Below, one piece after another: positions 25,246 through 34,690 of a stretch of 64,000 bases of DNA (the first letter of the stretch is position 1; the number at the start of each line of letters is the position of its first letter). Source of the DNA: Cognatishimia maritima. Lineage in GTDB: Bacteria > Pseudomonadota > Alphaproteobacteria > Rhodobacterales > Rhodobacteraceae. The position numbers were made by a program, and so were the translations under genes. The stretch is taken from contig NZ_FQWM01000006.1 in the NCBI RefSeq assembly GCF_900129685.1, positions 62,001-126,000 of the forward strand. Direction: 5' to 3'. A model generated the notes under the pieces. It was not told the DNA's origin. It saw only the letters and a list, made by a program, of their open reading frames with translations, and did not search any database.

Positions 25246-26889
25246 ATGGCACGGTTCATTTTCATCACAGGCGGTGTTGTCTCTTCGCTGGGCAAAGGAT
25301 TGGCCTCAGCGGCTTTGGGCTCACTGCTGCAAGCACGCGGATATTCGGTGCGGCTGCGGAAACTGGACCCTTACCTCAACGTTGATCCCGGCACGATGAG
25401 CCCGTTTGAACACGGTGAGGTTTTCGTGACCGATGACGGTGCCGAAACCGACCTTGATCTGGGCCACTACGAACGTTTCACCGGCGTCCCTGCGCGCATG
25501 ACGGATTCGGTGTCCTCGGGCCGCATCTATTCCAACGTTTTAGAAAAAGAACGCCGCGGCGATTATCTGGGTAAAACCATTCAGGTGGTGCCTCACGTCA
25601 CAAATGAGATCAAAGACTTCATTTCTATCGGCGAAGACGAAGTTGACTTCATGTTGTGCGAAATCGGTGGCACCGTTGGTGACATCGAAGGCCTGCCCTT
25701 CTTTGAAGCCATCCGCCAGTTCAGCCACGACAAACCGCGTGGCGAATGCATCTTTATGCACCTGACCTTGCTGCCGTATTTGGCCGCCTCTGGCGAACTT
25801 AAAACCAAACCAACGCAGCACTCCGTGAAAGAGCTGCAGTCAATCGGGATCGCACCTGACATTCTTGTCTGCCGTTCTGAGCAGCCAATTCCTGAAAAGG
25901 AACGCGAGAAGATCGCGTTGTTCTGTAATGTGCGCAAAGAAGCCGTTGTCGCCGCTTACGATCTGAATTCTATTTACGAGGCACCGCTGGCCTACCACAA
26001 AGAAGGGCTGGATCAGGCGGTTCTGGACGCCTTCAACATTGCCCCCGCCCCGAAACCTAAACTGGATCGCTGGCATGACGTCTATGATCGTATCCACAAC
26101 ACGGATGGCGAGATTTCGGTCGCGATTGTGGGCAAGTACACACAATTGGAAGACGCCTACAAATCCATCAAAGAAGCGCTGATCCATGGCGGCATGCACA
26201 ACCGCGTTAAGGTGAACGTGAACTGGGTTGACGCAGAGGTTTTCGACAAGGGCGACGCGGCCCCCTATCTGGAAGGCTATGACGCAATTCTCGTTCCCGG
26301 TGGGTTTGGCGAACGTGGAACCGAAGGCAAAATCAAAGCAGCGCAATTCGCGCGTGAGCATAAGGTGCCCTATCTGGGCATCTGTTTGGGCATGCAGATG
26401 GCTGTTATTGAAGCCGCGCGGAATGTGGCCGGTGTCGCTGACGCCGGGTCAGAAGAATTTGACCATGAAGCTGGCAAAAAACGTTTTGAACCCGTCGTTT
26501 ACCATCTGAAGGAATGGGTGCAGGGCAACGCAAAAGTAAAACGCAAAGCCGATGACGACAAAGGTGGCACCATGCGTTTGGGCGCTTACAATGCGACTTT
26601 GGCCGAAGGCTCCAAAGTGGCAGAGGTCTATGGCACCAGCGCCATCGACGAACGCCACCGCCATCGGTATGAGGTCGACATCAAATACCGTGAACAGCTT
26701 GAAGACGCCGGGCTGAAATTCACCGGGATGAGCCCGGATGGTCGCCTGCCAGAGATCGTAGAATGGAAAGATCACCCTTGGTTCATCGGGGTGCAATTCC
26801 ACCCCGAACTGAAATCCAAACCTTTTGATCCGCATCCATTGTTCAAAGAATTTGTGCGCGCGGCCAAGGATAACTCGCGTTTGGTCTAA
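25246..26889 (+). CDS. pyrG: CTP synthase
   Basis: The 547-residue enzyme starts with [18 protein letters not shown], the canonical start, which decides ATG 25246 over an in-frame extension from 25168. The amidoligase domain (about 1-265) has [13 protein letters not shown] and GTVGDIE; the glutaminase domain has GGFGERG and LGICLGMQ with nucleophile C380, and the catalytic His and Glu in QFHPEL. It makes CTP from UTP and glutamine. Complete and of normal length. Confidence 0.97.
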   Translation: MARFIFITGGVVSSLGKGLASAALGSLLQARGYSVRLRKLDPYLNVDPGTMSPFEHGEVFVTDDGAETDLDLGHYERFTGVPARMTDSVSSGRIYSNVLEKERRGDYLGKTIQVVPHVTNEIKDFISIGEDEVDFMLCEIGGTVGDIEGLPFFEAIRQFSHDKPRGECIFMHLTLLPYLAASGELKTKPTQHSVKELQSIGIAPDILVCRSEQPIPEKEREKIALFCNVRKEAVVAAYDLNSIYEAPLAYHKEGLDQAVLDAFNIAPAPKPKLDRWHDVYDRIHNTDGEISVAIVGKYTQLEDAYKSIKEALIHGGMHNRVKVNVNWVDAEVFDKGDAAPYLEGYDAILVPGGFGERGTEGKIKAAQFAREHKVPYLGICLGMQMAVIEAARNVAGVADAGSEEFDHEAGKKRFEPVVYHLKEWVQGNAKVKRKADDDKGGTMRLGAYNATLAEGSKVAEVYGTSAIDERHRHRYEVDIKYREQLEDAGLKFTGMSPDGRLPEIVEWKDHPWFIGVQFHPELKSKPFDPHPLFKEFVRAAKDNSRLV

Positions 26890-27006
26890 GTGCGGGCCTG
26901 ATAAGCCCACACCAAGCCACTCAGCGAACCTGCGCACATCGGAATCGCCTGAATCGCAAAATCATGTTATAGACCCTTTGCGGCTTACACCCGCAGGGGA
27001 GGATCT

Positions 27007-27459
27007 ATGACAGACATCGAGTATCGCCGGGCCAATGTGTCCGACGCAAGAAGACTTGCAACCATTGGCATCGCAGCACTGCAACAGGCCTATTCCGCAA
27101 TCGATCAAGACGATCCGCAATTAGACGATGCGGCGCATATGCTGGTTGCGACCGAAGGTAGCCGCATCATTGGGTATGTCTCAAGCAAAGCGGGCGACAA
27201 TCACATCTCCGACCTTTGGGTTGCGCCAGATCGTCAGGGGCTTGGCATCGGAGGAGAGCTTTTGGTCCGAATGGAGCAAGATATCCGCGCACGCGGCTTC
27301 GCGGATTTGCATCTTGAGGTTCTGACCTCCAACACCCGCGCCATCGGTTTGTTTAAGTATCGCGGCTATAAGGTGATGAAACAGGGGATGAAAATGGATA
27401 CGATACAAGCTGTCCCCTTTCACGTGACCGAGTTGCGCAAACCTCTGATCGGCGCCTAA
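27007..27459 (+). CDS. GNAT family N-acetyltransferase
   Basis: The 150-residue acetyltransferase has the GNAT acetyl-CoA loop RQGLGIGGELL near residue 80 and the following helix, strand LHLEVLTSNTRAIGLFKYRGYKVM being the typical C-terminal half. The acceptor is unknown. GGGGAGG lies upstream of the ATG. It is not obviously in an operon with pyrG (118-base gap) or with the TerB-like pair downstream. Confidence 0.88.
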   Translation: MTDIEYRRANVSDARRLATIGIAALQQAYSAIDQDDPQLDDAAHMLVATEGSRIIGYVSSKAGDNHISDLWVAPDRQGLGIGGELLVRMEQDIRARGFADLHLEVLTSNTRAIGLFKYRGYKVMKQGMKMDTIQAVPFHVTELRKPLIGA

Positions 27460-27575
27460 GCCGCAGCAGATTTGTCACCCTCAAAATCATTTCTATTCTG
27501 CCCCATCAGGTCCCATTGCGCAGCGCTTGCGTTTGACGCAAGGAGAGCAAAGCAAGACCACGTTGGAGAAGACAG

Positions 27576-27998
27576 ATGTGGGAAGGGTTGATTTCCCGCC
27601 TGAGAGGCACGTCCAAAAAGGCACCGGCACTACCGGAGCCAGATGAATCCCTGGCGCTTGGGGCGCTTTTGGTGCGCGTCGCGAAATCCGACCACCACTA
27701 TCATGTGAGTGAAATTGCTAAGATCGATCAGATCCTCGCAAAATCGTTTCAGATCAATGCCGTTCAGGCCGCCAAAATGCGGGCCACATGCGAGAAGCTG
27801 GAAAAGCAAGCGCCTGGTACGCCTGACTTCGCCATTCTGATCCGCGAGCATGTGGATTACCAGCACCGTCTCGAGATGGTTCAAGCCCTATGGGATGTGA
27901 TTCTGGCAGACGGCGCGGACACGCCCGAAGAAGACGCGGCCTTGCATGAAATCGAAAAGCACCTTGGTATTCTGCCGGAAGACAGTCCCGCGCCCTAA
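27576..27998 (+). CDS. TerB-like protein 1
   Basis: The 140-residue helical protein of the TerB/tellurite-resistance-like fold carries LGALLVRVAKSDHHYHVSEIAKIDQIL and, in the second half, LWDVILADGADTPEEDAALHEIEKHLG. The two conserved aspartate/glutamate-rich loops (KSDHHYHVSE and ADGADTPEED) would bind a metal as in TerB. Related alphaproteobacterial proteins are near-universal and not linked to tellurite here. GGAGA precedes the ATG. A paralogue starts 45 bases downstream. Confidence 0.85.
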   Translation: MWEGLISRLRGTSKKAPALPEPDESLALGALLVRVAKSDHHYHVSEIAKIDQILAKSFQINAVQAAKMRATCEKLEKQAPGTPDFAILIREHVDYQHRLEMVQALWDVILADGADTPEEDAALHEIEKHLGILPEDSPAP

Positions 27999-28043
27999 GC
28001 ATTGGGCGTTGACCTTTGCGATGGCAAACCCGATGTATGTCTC

Positions 28044-28481
28044 ATGTTTGCAGATCTTCTAAAGCGCCTGACCGCGCCCTCGCCCGCCCCACTGACCGAC
28101 ACAGATGCAAGGTTGGCCCTGACGGCAATACTGGTGCGCATTGCCCGCGCCGATGGTCATTACGCCACCGCTGAAATCGAACACATCGATCAGATCATTC
28201 GCACGCGTTTTGGCCTATCACCATTTGAAGCAACTGCCCTGCGCAATGAGGCCGAAACGCTGGAGTCCGAGGCCCCAGACACCGTTCGCTTTACCCGCGC
28301 GATCAAAGACGCTGTTTCGCACGAAGATCGAATCGGCGTCATTGAGGCCATGTGGCAGGTCGTTTTGGCGGACGGAGAACGAGACGCAGAAGAAGACGCA
28401 CTTTTGCGTCTGGCAGCCAATCTGCTGGGCATCAACGACCGCGATAGCGCGCTGGCGCGGCAAAGGGTCAGCCCGAGCTAA
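28044..28481 (+). CDS. TerB-like protein 2 (paralogue)
   Basis: The 145-residue paralogue shares the layout of the preceding protein: ALTAILVRIARADGHYATAEIEHIDQII, FEATALRNEAETLESEAPDTVRFTRAIKD, and MWQVVLADGERDAEEDALLRLAANLLG. The tandem pair probably arose by duplication. I chose the ATG at 28044; a TTG 14 codons earlier is in frame and lies just after the first gene, so a longer start is possible. Function unknown; the cytoplasmic location is inferred from the lack of helices for membranes or signals. Confidence 0.82.
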   Translation: MFADLLKRLTAPSPAPLTDTDARLALTAILVRIARADGHYATAEIEHIDQIIRTRFGLSPFEATALRNEAETLESEAPDTVRFTRAIKDAVSHEDRIGVIEAMWQVVLADGERDAEEDALLRLAANLLGINDRDSALARQRVSPS

Positions 28482-28646
28482 CCAAGTCTCGGACCAAGAC
28501 TTCGCTGGCCGTATGTTGCTCATTTCATAAGAGTTCCTCAGCGGAATTGTCGTCTATCTACGGATTTATCCGTTTTGCGAGTTGCAATTGCCGAATTTTT
28601 CATTGCAATTGGACTTAACGATAAAAAAATCTACGGGGAATATCAC

Positions 28647-29423
28647 GTGACCGACACAACGCCGGTTCTCGAAATCCGTGACCTTCACAAAGCCTATGGC
28701 CAGCTCGAAGTCATCAAAGGGGTCGACATCACAGCCCACAAAGGCGACGTCGTCAGCCTGATCGGAAGTTCTGGGTCAGGCAAGTCTACCATTTTACGCT
28801 GTGCAAACCTGCTGGAAGACAGCCAGCAAGGCGAAATCCTTTTTCAGGGCGAAGCGGTGAAATGGAAAGGCGACGGCATGGCCCGTGTGCCTGCTGACGC
28901 CAAGCAAGTCCTGCGCATCAGAACCAACCTTTCGATGGTATTCCAACAGTTTAACCTTTGGGCACACATGACGATCTTGCAGAATGTCATGGAGGCCCCG
29001 GTAACGGTTTTGGGCCGCGACAAGGAAGAAGTCGAAGCCAAGGCGCGGCTTTATCTTGAAAAGGTCGGCATTGGCGACAAATGCGATGTTTACCCTGCGC
29101 AACTGTCCGGCGGGCAGCAACAACGCGCCGCAATTGCCCGTGGCCTTTGCATGGAACCGCAGGCGCTTTTGTTTGATGAACCAACGTCGGCTTTGGACCC
29201 AGAACTTGAGCAGGAAGTGATCAAAGTGATCAAGTCCCTCGCCGAAGAAGGCCGCACCATGTTGATTGTCACCCACGACATGAAAATGGCGGCAGATATC
29301 TCAAGCCACGTGGTTTTCTTGCACCAAGGGCTGATTGAGGAAGAAGGCGCGCCCGATCGGCTGTTCGGCGCACCGAAATCGGAAAGACTGAAACAGTTCT
29401 TATCTTCGACTGTGCACGTCTGA
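28647..29423 (+). CDS. Polar amino acid ABC transporter ATPase
   Basis: The 258-residue ATPase of the HisP/GlnQ class has Walker A GSSGSGKST, Q-loop VFQQFNLWAHMT, signature LSGGQQQRAAIARGL, Walker B LLFDEPTSALDPEL and switch VTHDM. The start is GTG at 28647 with ACGGGGA upstream; the frame is open to an ATG 24 codons earlier, but that region is AT-rich leader sequence without a ribosome site. Followed by the binding protein and two permeases of one operon. The FNLWAHMT form is typical of histidine/arginine/lysine uptake systems. Confidence 0.92.
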   Translation: MTDTTPVLEIRDLHKAYGQLEVIKGVDITAHKGDVVSLIGSSGSGKSTILRCANLLEDSQQGEILFQGEAVKWKGDGMARVPADAKQVLRIRTNLSMVFQQFNLWAHMTILQNVMEAPVTVLGRDKEEVEAKARLYLEKVGIGDKCDVYPAQLSGGQQQRAAIARGLCMEPQALLFDEPTSALDPELEQEVIKVIKSLAEEGRTMLIVTHDMKMAADISSHVVFLHQGLIEEEGAPDRLFGAPKSERLKQFLSSTVHV

Positions 29424-29446
29424 AAATAACAACGGGAGTTATTTAG

Positions 29447-30172
29447 ATGAAAAAACTGACACTTAGCACCGCAATTCTGGCGCTCACAGCAAGCGTCGCG
29501 CTGGCTGGAAGCCACTCTGTTGTGCGTATGGGTACAGAAGGTGCGTACCCTCCTTACAACTTCATCAACGATGACGGCGAAGTGGACGGCTTTGAGCGTG
29601 AGCTTGGCGATGAGCTTTGCAAACGCGCAGAACTGACCTGTGAGTGGGTGACCAACGAATGGGACAGCATCATCCCGAACCTCGTGTCTGGCAACTACGA
29701 CACTATCATCGCGGGCATGTCCATCACCGACGAACGGGACGAGGTGATCGACTTTACGCAGAACTACATCCCACCAGAAGCTTCTGCCTATGTGGCGCTG
29801 TCTGAGGATGCGGACCTGATGGGCGTGATTGCATCGCAAACCAGCACCATCCAATCCGGCTACATTGCGGAAAGCGGCGCGACCCTGCTGGAATTCGCAA
29901 CCGGCGACGAAATCATTGCAGCTGTGCGCAGCGGTGAAGCGGATGCGGCCTTTTTCCAAGGCTCGTTCCTTGAGCCGATCGTCGCAGAATCCGATGACCT
30001 GATGTTTGTTGGCGAACCTGTTGCGCTTGGCGGCGGCGTTGGCATCGGGATGCGTGAATCTGATGGAGAGTTGAAAGCCAAATTCGACGCGGCCATTGAC
30101 TCGATGAAAGCGGATGGCACGCTGAACGAGATGCTGATCAAGTGGTTCGGTGAAGACCAAGTGACCTACTAA
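29447..30172 (+). CDS. Polar amino acid ABC transporter binding protein
   Basis: The 241-residue periplasmic protein has a Sec signal (MKKLTLSTAILALTASVALA, cut before GSHSV). The ligand domain carries EGAYPPYNFINDDGEVDGFE, EWDSIIPNLVSGNYDTIIAGMSIT, and DFTQNYIPP, the solute-binding family 3 signatures. It probably binds a basic or other polar amino acid. It follows the ATPase by 23 bases and is followed by a hairpin at the permease boundary. Confidence 0.92.
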   Translation: MKKLTLSTAILALTASVALAGSHSVVRMGTEGAYPPYNFINDDGEVDGFERELGDELCKRAELTCEWVTNEWDSIIPNLVSGNYDTIIAGMSITDERDEVIDFTQNYIPPEASAYVALSEDADLMGVIASQTSTIQSGYIAESGATLLEFATGDEIIAAVRSGEADAAFFQGSFLEPIVAESDDLMFVGEPVALGGGVGIGMRESDGELKAKFDAAIDSMKADGTLNEMLIKWFGEDQVTY

Positions 30173-30180
30173 AACCATTG

Positions 30181-30203
30181 GGGCGGCAGGCCATCTGCCG
30201 CCC
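30181..30203 (+). promoter_or_regulatory. Hairpin between binding-protein and permease genes
   Basis: GGGCGGCAG and CTGCCGCCC form a perfect nine-base-pair stem with a five-base loop and no T run, eight bases after the binding-protein stop. Likely an mRNA-protecting stem that raises binding-protein yield over the permeases. Confidence 0.65.
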
Positions 30204-30220
30204 TTCGACATTGAGTTTTC

Positions 30221-31105
30221 ATGTTTTCTTATTGCACTGATCCAGACACACTCAGCGGATTTTCATGGCTGTCCTGCTATCTGACGACAGGCAAGCACAT
30301 GGCATTTTACCGTGCATTTGGGACGGTTCTGCTGCTTTTGGCGATTACGGCCCCAACCGCCTTGGCGTTTGGTTTCTGTGGTGCCCGCGCCGCCCGTAGC
30401 CAAGTTGCGCCGCTGCGGTGGTTTGGAAAGATCTACATCGCAATCGTGCGCGGTGTACCTGACATTGCGTTTTTTCTCTTTTTTGTCATCGCCTTGGATC
30501 AAGCGTTTGAATGGCTGCGCCATCAAGTCAAATGCCCCGATTGGGATGAACCCATCCGTCAGGGCAATGATTTTGTCGTCTGCCAGATTGCCAAGATGCC
30601 GCTTGGGAACGCGCCACAATGGGTGCATGAAACCTATGGTTTTTTCCTTGCCATCCTGACCTTTGCCATCGTGTTCGGCGCCTTTGCCGCCAACATTCTT
30701 TACGGTGCCATGAACACCGTCCCCCATGCCCAGATGGAAACCGCAGAGGCCTATGGCATGAACCGCAAGCAAGCGTTTTGGCGGGTGATGGTGCCGCAGA
30801 TGTGGGTTTACGCCCTGCCCGGCCTGTCAAACCTCTGGATGGTGCTGATCAAAGCCACGCCGCTTCTGTTTTTGCTGGGCGTCGAAGACATCGTGTATTG
30901 GGCGCGGGAACTCGGCGGTAGCAAGACCGCGCGCTTTTCTGACTACCCACACCCGGATTGGCGCATGTGGTATTTCCTTGCGCTGCTGGTTTTCTACCTT
31001 GGCTTCACCAAAGTGTCTGAAGTGGTGCTGGATCGCCTGATGACGCGCCTGACCCGAGGCCAAGCCACCATGGGCGGCGAAGCGCAAAGAAAGGCCGCCG
31101 CATGA
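30221..31105 (+). CDS. Polar amino acid ABC transporter permease 1
   Basis: The 294-residue permease has about five to six helices and the EAA loop ETAEAYGMNRKQAFWRVMVPQM near residue 175. It is longer than HisQ (about 230 residues), with an extra hydrophilic segment between helices (residues about 105-135, containing cysteines in VKCPDWDEP and FVVCQIA) that could face the periplasm. IVRGVPDIAFFLFF is the family RG(T/V)P motif. It overlaps the next permease by four bases. Confidence 0.9.
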   Translation: MFSYCTDPDTLSGFSWLSCYLTTGKHMAFYRAFGTVLLLLAITAPTALAFGFCGARAARSQVAPLRWFGKIYIAIVRGVPDIAFFLFFVIALDQAFEWLRHQVKCPDWDEPIRQGNDFVVCQIAKMPLGNAPQWVHETYGFFLAILTFAIVFGAFAANILYGAMNTVPHAQMETAEAYGMNRKQAFWRVMVPQMWVYALPGLSNLWMVLIKATPLLFLLGVEDIVYWARELGGSKTARFSDYPHPDWRMWYFLALLVFYLGFTKVSEVVLDRLMTRLTRGQATMGGEAQRKAAA

Positions 31106-31908
31106 GCTGCTGGGACACTATCCAAGCCTATGGGTTGCGCGCGGTCGGCATTGGCGAACGCCTTTTGCCGCGCAGCGACTTTACGCTGTGCGAACAATTC
31201 ACCCTGATCGGTTCCGGCATGATCTGGAACATCTATTTCGGTGTATTTGCTCTGATCGCTGGCTTCTTCTTTGCGGTCGCATTGGCACTTGGCAAAGCCA
31301 GCGCCAATCCGTGGCTGCGCAAACCTGCCAATTGGTTCATTTTTATCTTTCGCGGCAGCCCGCTGTTTATCCAGATCTTTTTCGCCTATTTCGCCTTTGT
31401 CAGCCTGAAAAGCGTCTCGAGCATCTTTGACGCCTTCAGCGCTGCTTGGGCCGGGGCTCTGGTGGTGCTGTTCCTGAATACAGCCGCCTATTCCGCGCAG
31501 ATTTTTTATGGCGCGCTTTTGTCCATTCCGAAGGGAGATATGGAGGCCGCCGACGCCTATGGCATGGCCGGCTGGGCGCGGTTTCGCCGGATCACATTCC
31601 CAACGATGATGCGGCTGGCGTGGCCCTCATACACCAACGAAGCGATCTTTCTATTTCACGCCACCACGTTGGTGTTCTTCTCTGGCTTTCCGGCGTTTCG
31701 TCAAAAGGGAGATGCGCTTTATTATGCAAACTACTTTGCCGACAAAACATTCAACCCCTTCATCCCCTATCCCATACTCGCAGGCTATTTCATCCTGCTG
31801 ACATTGGTGATTATCGGCATTTTTGGCCTTGCAAACCGGCGGCTCAATCGCCATTTGCCGCAGGACCGACGCAAGAGATTGCGCATTCGCCCGAACCTGA
31901 TCCGGTGA
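31102..31908 (+). CDS. Polar amino acid ABC transporter permease 2
   Basis: The 268-residue permease has IFRGSPLFIQIFF (RGSP motif) and the EAA loop MEAADAYGMAGWARFRRITFP. It pairs with permease 1 and shares its four-base ATGA overlap. The N-terminal 35 residues before the first helix are hydrophilic and rather long. The basic C-terminus (RRLNRHLPQDRRKRLRIR) is cytoplasmic. Last transporter gene; the amidotransferase gene follows after 67 bases on the same strand. Confidence 0.9.
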   Translation: MSCWDTIQAYGLRAVGIGERLLPRSDFTLCEQFTLIGSGMIWNIYFGVFALIAGFFFAVALALGKASANPWLRKPANWFIFIFRGSPLFIQIFFAYFAFVSLKSVSSIFDAFSAAWAGALVVLFLNTAAYSAQIFYGALLSIPKGDMEAADAYGMAGWARFRRITFPTMMRLAWPSYTNEAIFLFHATTLVFFSGFPAFRQKGDALYYANYFADKTFNPFIPYPILAGYFILLTLVIIGIFGLANRRLNRHLPQDRRKRLRIRPNLIR

Positions 31909-31975
31909 TGAAACGTTGAATTGGCATGCGCCGCGCTTGGCGTGATCCAACCTGCCAGACAAGAGATATGCCCCG

Positions 31976-32659
31976 ATGAAAATTGGTATCCTTCAAACCG
32001 GTCCCTTCGCTGAGGAAGTGCAAGCCGTCACAGGAGACTATGACGTCATGTTCAAATCTCTGCTGTCGGGTCAGGGTTTTACCTTCGAGGTCTGGCGCGT
32101 CTTTGAAGATGAAATGCCCACCAGTATCGAAGACTGCGAAGGCTGGCTGATCACAGGGTCTAAGTTTGGTGTCTATGAGGATCATCCGTGGATCGCCGTG
32201 ATGGAAGACTTCATCCGAGACTGCATCGAAGCGGCTCGGCCAATCGTTGGCATCTGTTTCGGTCACCAGTTGATCGCTCAGGCGCTTGGCGGAAAGGTTG
32301 AGAAATTCGAAGGCGGCTGGTCTGTGGGCCGTAAGCTCTATGACTTTGGCGGCATCGACCTGCCGTTGAATGCTTGGCACCAAGATCAGGTGGTTGAAGC
32401 GCCAGAAGGCGCGCGCACCTTGGCATCCCATGACTTCTGCAAACATGCAGCACTTCTTTATGGCAACCGGGCTTTGACCATCCAGGCGCACCCCGAATTT
32501 GGCCCGGAAATGGTCGAAGGGCTTGCGCTGACACGTGCTGAAATCGTCAATGACCCGGCGCAAATCTCAGAAGCCTTGCTCGCATTGGATGAACCCTTGG
32601 CGAATGAAATCATCGGGGATCAGATTGCTGACTTTTTCCGCAGCAATCGCCCGTCGTGA
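31976..32659 (+). CDS. Class I glutamine amidotransferase-like protein
   Basis: The 227-residue protein has a complete glutaminase triad: nucleophile Cys in VGICFGHQLIA, and His and Glu in QAHPEFGPE. WLITGSKFGVYEDHPWI is the preceding oxyanion-hole region. Stand-alone members of this group include GuaA-like and gamma-glutamyl-hydrolysing proteins (PuuD-type differ). Lying after an amino acid transporter, it may act on a glutamine derivative, but the partner or acceptor is not shown. Confidence 0.85.
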   Translation: MKIGILQTGPFAEEVQAVTGDYDVMFKSLLSGQGFTFEVWRVFEDEMPTSIEDCEGWLITGSKFGVYEDHPWIAVMEDFIRDCIEAARPIVGICFGHQLIAQALGGKVEKFEGGWSVGRKLYDFGGIDLPLNAWHQDQVVEAPEGARTLASHDFCKHAALLYGNRALTIQAHPEFGPEMVEGLALTRAEIVNDPAQISEALLALDEPLANEIIGDQIADFFRSNRPS

Positions 32660-32768
32660 TCTGACAACACTTTACAGAATTTTCGCAAATCGACGTCAGG
32701 TTAGGACTCGTCTTTGCCGCCGCACGGATTTAGAATTCTGAAAGTTAGTATTAAGAAAAGCCAAAGAT

Positions 32769-33974
32769 ATGTCCCTGCCTGACGTCTATTCCGCCGAACC
32801 GATTCCAGCCGCCGCCCAAGCCGAGGTTGAACGCCTTCTTCAGACGGGTGACCTGTTTCGCTACACCGCCGCCGAAGATGCGCCGGTTTCGTTGCTAGAA
32901 GCGGAGTTTGCGGAACTCTTGGGCAGCAAATACGCACTGGCAGTTAGCTCTTGCTCTGCAGCTTTGTTCCTGTCGCTCAAATCGCTTGGCCTACCCCGCG
33001 ATGCACGCGTATTGATCCCCGGCTTCACTTTTGCAGCTGTGCCGTCGTCAGTTGCCCATGCCGATCTGGTGCCAGTCCTCTGCGAAGTGGGCGAAAACTA
33101 CCGCATCGACATGGCAGATTTCGCGGCAAAAATTGATGATGTTCAGGCAGTGATCATCAGCCACATGCGCGGGCATACGTCGGACATGGACGCGATCATG
33201 GCGCTGTGTGACGCGAAAGGCATCCCAGTGATCGAGGATGCGGCCCATAGCCTTGGCACCACATGGCACGGGCGCAATATTGGCACCATTGGCAAAATTG
33301 GCTGTTTTTCGTTTCAGTCTTACAAGCTGATCAACGCGGGCGAAGGCGGTATCTTAGTGTCTGACGACGCGGACCTAGTGGCGCGTATGGTCATTATGTC
33401 CGGCGCCTACGAACACAATTGGCAAAAGCACAAATCCCGCGCGGGTGACAATACGGATGAATTGCGCCAAGCCTTTGCGAAGTGGCAGAACCAGTTGCCG
33501 CTTTACAATCTGCGCCTTTCAAATCTATCGGCCGCGATTATTCGACCGCAACTACCCGAACTCGCACGGCGTGTGCGCGATGGCCGTTCCAACCATGACT
33601 ATGTTGCAGACCGCCTAAACAGCAGCGTTTGGATGCAGGTGCCCGACAAACTCGCGCCCGAAGAACGCGCGCCGGACAGCATTCAGTTCAACCTTGTTGA
33701 TATGGATGACCAGCAGGTCATGGCGTTTCAATCCGCTGCGCAGGCGCGTGGGCTGAAAGTGCAAGTCTTTGGGGCTTCTAAGGACAACGCACGTGCGTTT
33801 TGGAATTGGCAGTTCATCAGGGACTTGCCTGAATTGCCGAAAACCCGCGCGATGCTGATGAAAGCCTGCGATGTGCGCCTGCCTGCGCGCTTAAAGAAGC
33901 CAGACCTAGATGCCGTTGCCAATGTGCTCCTGGCGGCCATCAACGATGTGATGGCCCCGACACCTGCTGAATAA
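32769..33974 (+). CDS. DegT/DnrJ/EryC1/StrS family aminotransferase
   Basis: The 401-residue PLP enzyme has VIEDAAHSLGT with the conserved aspartate and GCFSFQSYKLINAGEGG, where the lysine would form the Schiff base. This family usually aminates keto-sugars in cell-surface polysaccharide or antibiotic synthesis. No sugar-nucleotide genes lie nearby, so the substrate cannot be inferred from context. The first residues (MSLPDVYSAEPIPAAAQAEV) lack the usual FG-type N-terminal arm. A terminator follows. Confidence 0.88.
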   Translation: MSLPDVYSAEPIPAAAQAEVERLLQTGDLFRYTAAEDAPVSLLEAEFAELLGSKYALAVSSCSAALFLSLKSLGLPRDARVLIPGFTFAAVPSSVAHADLVPVLCEVGENYRIDMADFAAKIDDVQAVIISHMRGHTSDMDAIMALCDAKGIPVIEDAAHSLGTTWHGRNIGTIGKIGCFSFQSYKLINAGEGGILVSDDADLVARMVIMSGAYEHNWQKHKSRAGDNTDELRQAFAKWQNQLPLYNLRLSNLSAAIIRPQLPELARRVRDGRSNHDYVADRLNSSVWMQVPDKLAPEERAPDSIQFNLVDMDDQQVMAFQSAAQARGLKVQVFGASKDNARAFWNWQFIRDLPELPKTRAMLMKACDVRLPARLKKPDLDAVANVLLAAINDVMAPTPAE

Positions 33975-33998
33975 TCCCGAACGGGATGCTGGCAAAGC

Positions 33999-34026
33999 AA
34001 AGGCCCCAAACGGGGCCTTTTTTGTT
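33999..34026. terminator. Terminator between the DegT gene and phaR
   Basis: AAAGGCCCC and GGGGCCTTT form a nine-base-pair stem with a four-base loop, then six T and GTTTT. It ends the plus-strand DegT gene and, with a shorter T run on the other strand, may also end phaR. Confidence 0.9.
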
Positions 34027-34572
34027 TTAGGACAGCTTTGACAGCTTGGCTTGAAGGTCGGCGAGCTGTTTCTTTATATCGTCAAGCGCTTCGCCATCTT
34101 CCTTGGCCGCCACTTCTGGCTCTTCAGCAGGCACGGTCGAGCCCGGCCAGCTCCCCATTTTGCCAGTCATGGCCTTCAAAAAGGCTTCTTGCTGCGCCTG
34201 CATGGCCGCCATCGGATTTATCGACGACATGTTCTCAACCATCTTGGATTGGCTTTCACGCAGCATTTCAAAACTGGTCGCCAAGAACTGCGGCACTACA
34301 CTTTGCGCTTGATTTGTATAAGAACGCACGAGGTCCGTCAGCACATTGATCGGCAACATGTTTTCGCCGCGGCTTTCGTGTTCAGCTATGATCTGCAAAA
34401 GATATTGCCGTGTCAGGTCATCGCCGGTTTTTAGGTCGACAATCTGAACTTCGCGCCCGTCGCGGATGAAAGATGCAATATCCTCCAATGTCACGTAATC
34501 GCTGGTTTCAGTGTTATACAGTCGACGGCTCGCATAGCGCTTAATCAACAGCGGCGATTTGGTCTCAGCCAC
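34027..34572 (-). CDS. phaR: PHA synthesis repressor PhaR
   Basis: The 181-residue regulator has the PhaR N-terminal DNA-binding domain (LIKRYASRRLYNTETSDYVTLEDIASFIRDGREVQIVDLKTGDDLT) and the PHB-accumulation regulatory domain (RQYLLQIIAEHESRGENMLPI). The C-terminal third is acidic with a coiled coil. It represses phasin and its own synthesis and leaves DNA when PHA granules form. The start is GTG at 34572 with GGGAGG upstream. Two candidate operators lie upstream of the phasin gene and between phaC and phaZ. Confidence 0.93.
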   Translation of the reverse strand: MAETKSPLLIKRYASRRLYNTETSDYVTLEDIASFIRDGREVQIVDLKTGDDLTRQYLLQIIAEHESRGENMLPINVLTDLVRSYTNQAQSVVPQFLATSFEMLRESQSKMVENMSSINPMAAMQAQQEAFLKAMTGKMGSWPGSTVPAEEPEVAAKEDGEALDDIKKQLADLQAKLSKLS

Positions 34573-34634
34573 GGGCAGCCTCCCTATTATGCAGCATTGC
34601 AGAAAAGCTTATGCGAGTGCAGAACAAAAAGAAA

Positions 34635-34655
34635 GGGCGAGCCTGAGGCTCGCCC
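34635..34655 (-). terminator. Terminator of the phasin gene
   Basis: GGGCGAGCC and GGCTCGCCC form a nine-base-pair stem around TGA. On the minus strand it is followed by TTTCTTTTTG, and it lies 36 bases past the phasin stop. Confidence 0.82.
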
Positions 34656-34690
34656 GATCCTTTTGGACATTGTCCAATAAGTAGCTGTGC

